In this document: positions 62,151 to 64,000 of the stretch, in pieces | How the letters are laid out: the number at the start of each line of letters is the position of its first letter | Position numbering within the stretch: the first letter of the stretch is position 1 | Assembly (NCBI GenBank): GCA_001549895.1 | Contig: AP014719.1 | Span: forward strand, 930,001-994,000 | Direction of reading: 5' to 3' | Source of the DNA: Arthrobacter sp. Hiyo8 | GTDB lineage: Bacteria; Actinomycetota; Actinomycetes; Actinomycetales; Micrococcaceae | Length of the DNA: 64,000 bases | The notes under the pieces: generated by a model | What the model was told of the DNA's origin: nothing | Databases searched by the model: none | The model's input: only the letters and a program-made list of their open reading frames with translations | Program-made: the position numbers and the translations under genes

Positions 62151-64000
62151 CTAGACTTCCTCGTCTTTCTGGTTTTCTGCTGAGACTTCTGGGGCGGGCT
62201 CCGCCGCCACGTGGATGGTGGCGAGGACTTGGTCAGCCTTGACGAGGTCCCGGTCTTGCTGCTGAGGTGCACGGTGCCGGACACAGCGGCCACGAGCTGG
62301 TGTTCCATCTTCATGGCCTCTACTGCGAGGAGGACGTCGCCCGCTTCCACGTGGTCGCCGTTGTGCACCGAAACGGAGACGACGGTTCCCGGCATGGGAG
62401 ACCGGACTTCGGGATCCGCGGCGCCTTCTTCGCGCTGGATGCCGCGAGGATTCGTTGGAGCCGGGCTTCGCGGTCCAGGATCTCCAGCCGGCAGGACCAG
62501 CCGTCGCTGCCCAGCCAGAGTTCGCGTGTCCCAAGCTCCGAAGATGGTGAGCCGTGCGTGAAAGGGTGCTCGACGCCGTCGAGCACCAGCACCGCATGTC
62601 CCGAGGGTCCCGGCCGCATGACGGCAGAGTGCTCGACGCCGCTGTCCACGCGCGCCGTGAAGCCCTGCGCGTCCACCGTCAGCCCCACGGTGGCCAGTCC
62701 GCCGTCGGGACGTCCGACTGTGGTCTTCCACGGTGCGGGCGCGCCGACGCGCCAGCCGTCGGCGGCGTTCCAGGGTGCTGCCGTTCCGGCAGGAGCCAAG
62801 ACCTGACGGTCCAGCATCGCGGCGGCAACCAACTCGACGTCGGACACTTGGCGGAATTCCATCCCGTCCAGCTTGCGCTCGATCAAGCCGGTGTCGAGGC
62901 GGCCGGCGCGGACGTCGTCGTCGTTGACCAGGAGCCGCAAGTACTCGACGTTCGTGTGCACGCCCAGCAGCGTGTAGTCCCCCAGTGCGTGGTCAAGGGT
63001 GTCCAGCGCCGCTTTGCGGTCCGGACCCCAGGCAATGACCTTGGCGAGCATGGGGTCGTAGTCCCCGCTGACAGACAGGCCCGTCAGCATGGCCGAATCG
63101 ACGCGGACGTGCGGATCGTTGCTTGCCCGTTCCCGGAGCATCATGATCTCGCCGATGGATGGCATGAACCCGCGTTCGGGTACCTCCGCGTAGACTCGCG
63201 CCTCTACCGCGTGGCCCTCAAGCACGACGTCGGACTGCGCCACCGTGAGGACCTCACCTGCGGCGATGCGCACTTGCCATTCGACAAGGTCGACGCCTGT
63301 CACCATTTCCGTGACAGGGTGCTCCACCTGGAGGCGGGTGTTCATCTCCATGAAGAAGAAGTGCTCCGGATCCTGGTCCGAGACGAGGAACTCCACCGTA
63401 CCGGCACCGCTGTACCTGACGCTTCGGGCAGCCTGGCAGGCGGCCTCACCGATCCGCGCCCGGACCTCGGCCCCATTCGCGAGGGACTCCAGCAGGGGGG
63501 ACGGTGCTTCCTCGATGACCTTCTGGTGGCGGCGCTGCAGGGAACATTCGCGCTCGCCGAGGTGGATCACGTTGCCGTGGTTGTCGGCGAGGACCTGGAC
63601 TTCGATGTGCCGGGGCGACTGGATAAGACGTTCCAGGAACAGGGTGTCGTCGCCGAAGGCGCTCGCCGCCACCCGTCGGGCCGTGAGCAGCGTTGCCGCC
63701 ATATCCTCGAGCCGCTCCACGATGTGCATGCCCTTGCCACCGCCACCAGCCGAGGGCTTGATGAGCAGGGGGAAGCCGACGCCGGGCGCCGCCTCGATGA
63801 GCGCCTCGTCGCTCAATCCCGGTTCGGCGATACCCGGGACGCAGGGGACGCCGTACGACATGACGTGGTTCTTGGAGCGGATCTTGTCGCCCATGATCTC
63901 GATGGCGTCAATGCCGGGCCGATGAACGCGATGCCTGCCGCGTCCAGGGCCTTGGCAAACTCAACGTTTTCGGCCAGGAATCCATACCCCGGGTGGACCG
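62151..64000 (-). CDS. Acyl-CoA carboxylase alpha subunit, biotin-containing (partial, frameshifted)
   Basis: Biotin carboxylase plus carrier, cut by the right edge of the window. The ATP-grasp part includes [60 protein letters not shown] and [20 protein letters not shown]. The carrier domain has [20 protein letters not shown] and EAMKMEH, where the second Lys is biotinylated. Frames change near 63920, about 62450 and again near 62270. By its position it is most likely the 3-methylcrotonyl-CoA carboxylase alpha subunit; the beta subunit would lie beyond the window. The N-terminus is missing. Confidence 0.9.

Overview
The window is one contiguous stretch of a high-GC actinobacterial chromosome. 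Family sequences, gene order (miaB-miaA-dapF, recX-recA, clgR-cinA-pgsA-ftsK-rnj-dapA, rimP-nusA-ylxR-infB-rbfA-truB-ribF, dxr-rseP-ispG-proS), an actinobacterial-type SOS box and frequent leaderless-type promoters point to Micrococcaceae, most likely Arthrobacter or a close relative. This is inference from family memory, not a database search. Nearly all of it is core genome. I see no phage, insertion sequence, CRISPR array, tRNA or rRNA gene, and I found no clearly new multi-gene system.

Layout. 1-7.8 kb: a gene tail, then dapF, miaA, miaB, a secreted transglycosylase, recX and recA (with SOS box), all leftward; then DUF3046 divergent from a MarR regulator. 7.8-17 kb: clgR, cinA, pgsA, ftsK, rnj, dapA, two small unknown genes (one with an SOS box) and dapB. 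17-24.9 kb: a molybdenum-cofactor block, in which a leftward operon (response regulator, histidine kinase, membrane sulfite-oxidase-like molybdoenzyme, moeA, moaC, mogA, moaE) is divergent from moaA-moaD. 25-36 kb: small unknowns, an M16 protease, pnp, rpsO, kynA, ribF, two membrane proteins, truB, an aminotransferase, a deaminase and rbfA. 36-42 kb: infB, ylxR, nusA, rimP. 42-47 kb: a DUF4439 ferritin-like protein, a VIT-type transporter, an aminoglycoside-phosphotransferase-like kinase, a PLP decarboxylase and a TSUP permease. 47-56.6 kb: proS, a TetR-controlled ABC exporter operon, a GNAT protein, ispG, a YciI protein, rseP and dxr. 56.6-64 kb: a lipase-maturation-factor protein, then a leftward acyl-CoA operon (biotin carboxylase, acyl-CoA dehydrogenase, scoA, scoB, MaoC hydratase, CitE-like lyase) that resembles the mycobacterial leucine-degradation cluster.

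The main oddity is data quality. About forty of some sixty-three genes, including essential ones (recA, ftsK, infB, nusA, dapA, dapB, ispG, dxr, rnj, pnp), are split by single-base frameshifts. In every case I worked through, restoring one G or C, usually in a short G/C run, rebuilds the conserved protein. I treat these as sequencing errors and give each gene its full reconstructed extent; only genes I believe whole lack a frameshift note.

Regulation visible in the sequence: SOS boxes at recA and at one small unknown gene; TANNNT -10 hexamers 6-7 nt before start codons (leaderless signature) at marR, ftsK, the response regulator, moaA, the aminotransferase, the kinase, the YciI gene and the LMF gene; a promoter overlapping a perfect palindrome before the ABC-TetR operon; and several strong hairpin terminators. 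Two intergenic hairpin elements bracket the ABC-TetR operon, and a large nested palindrome follows infB.
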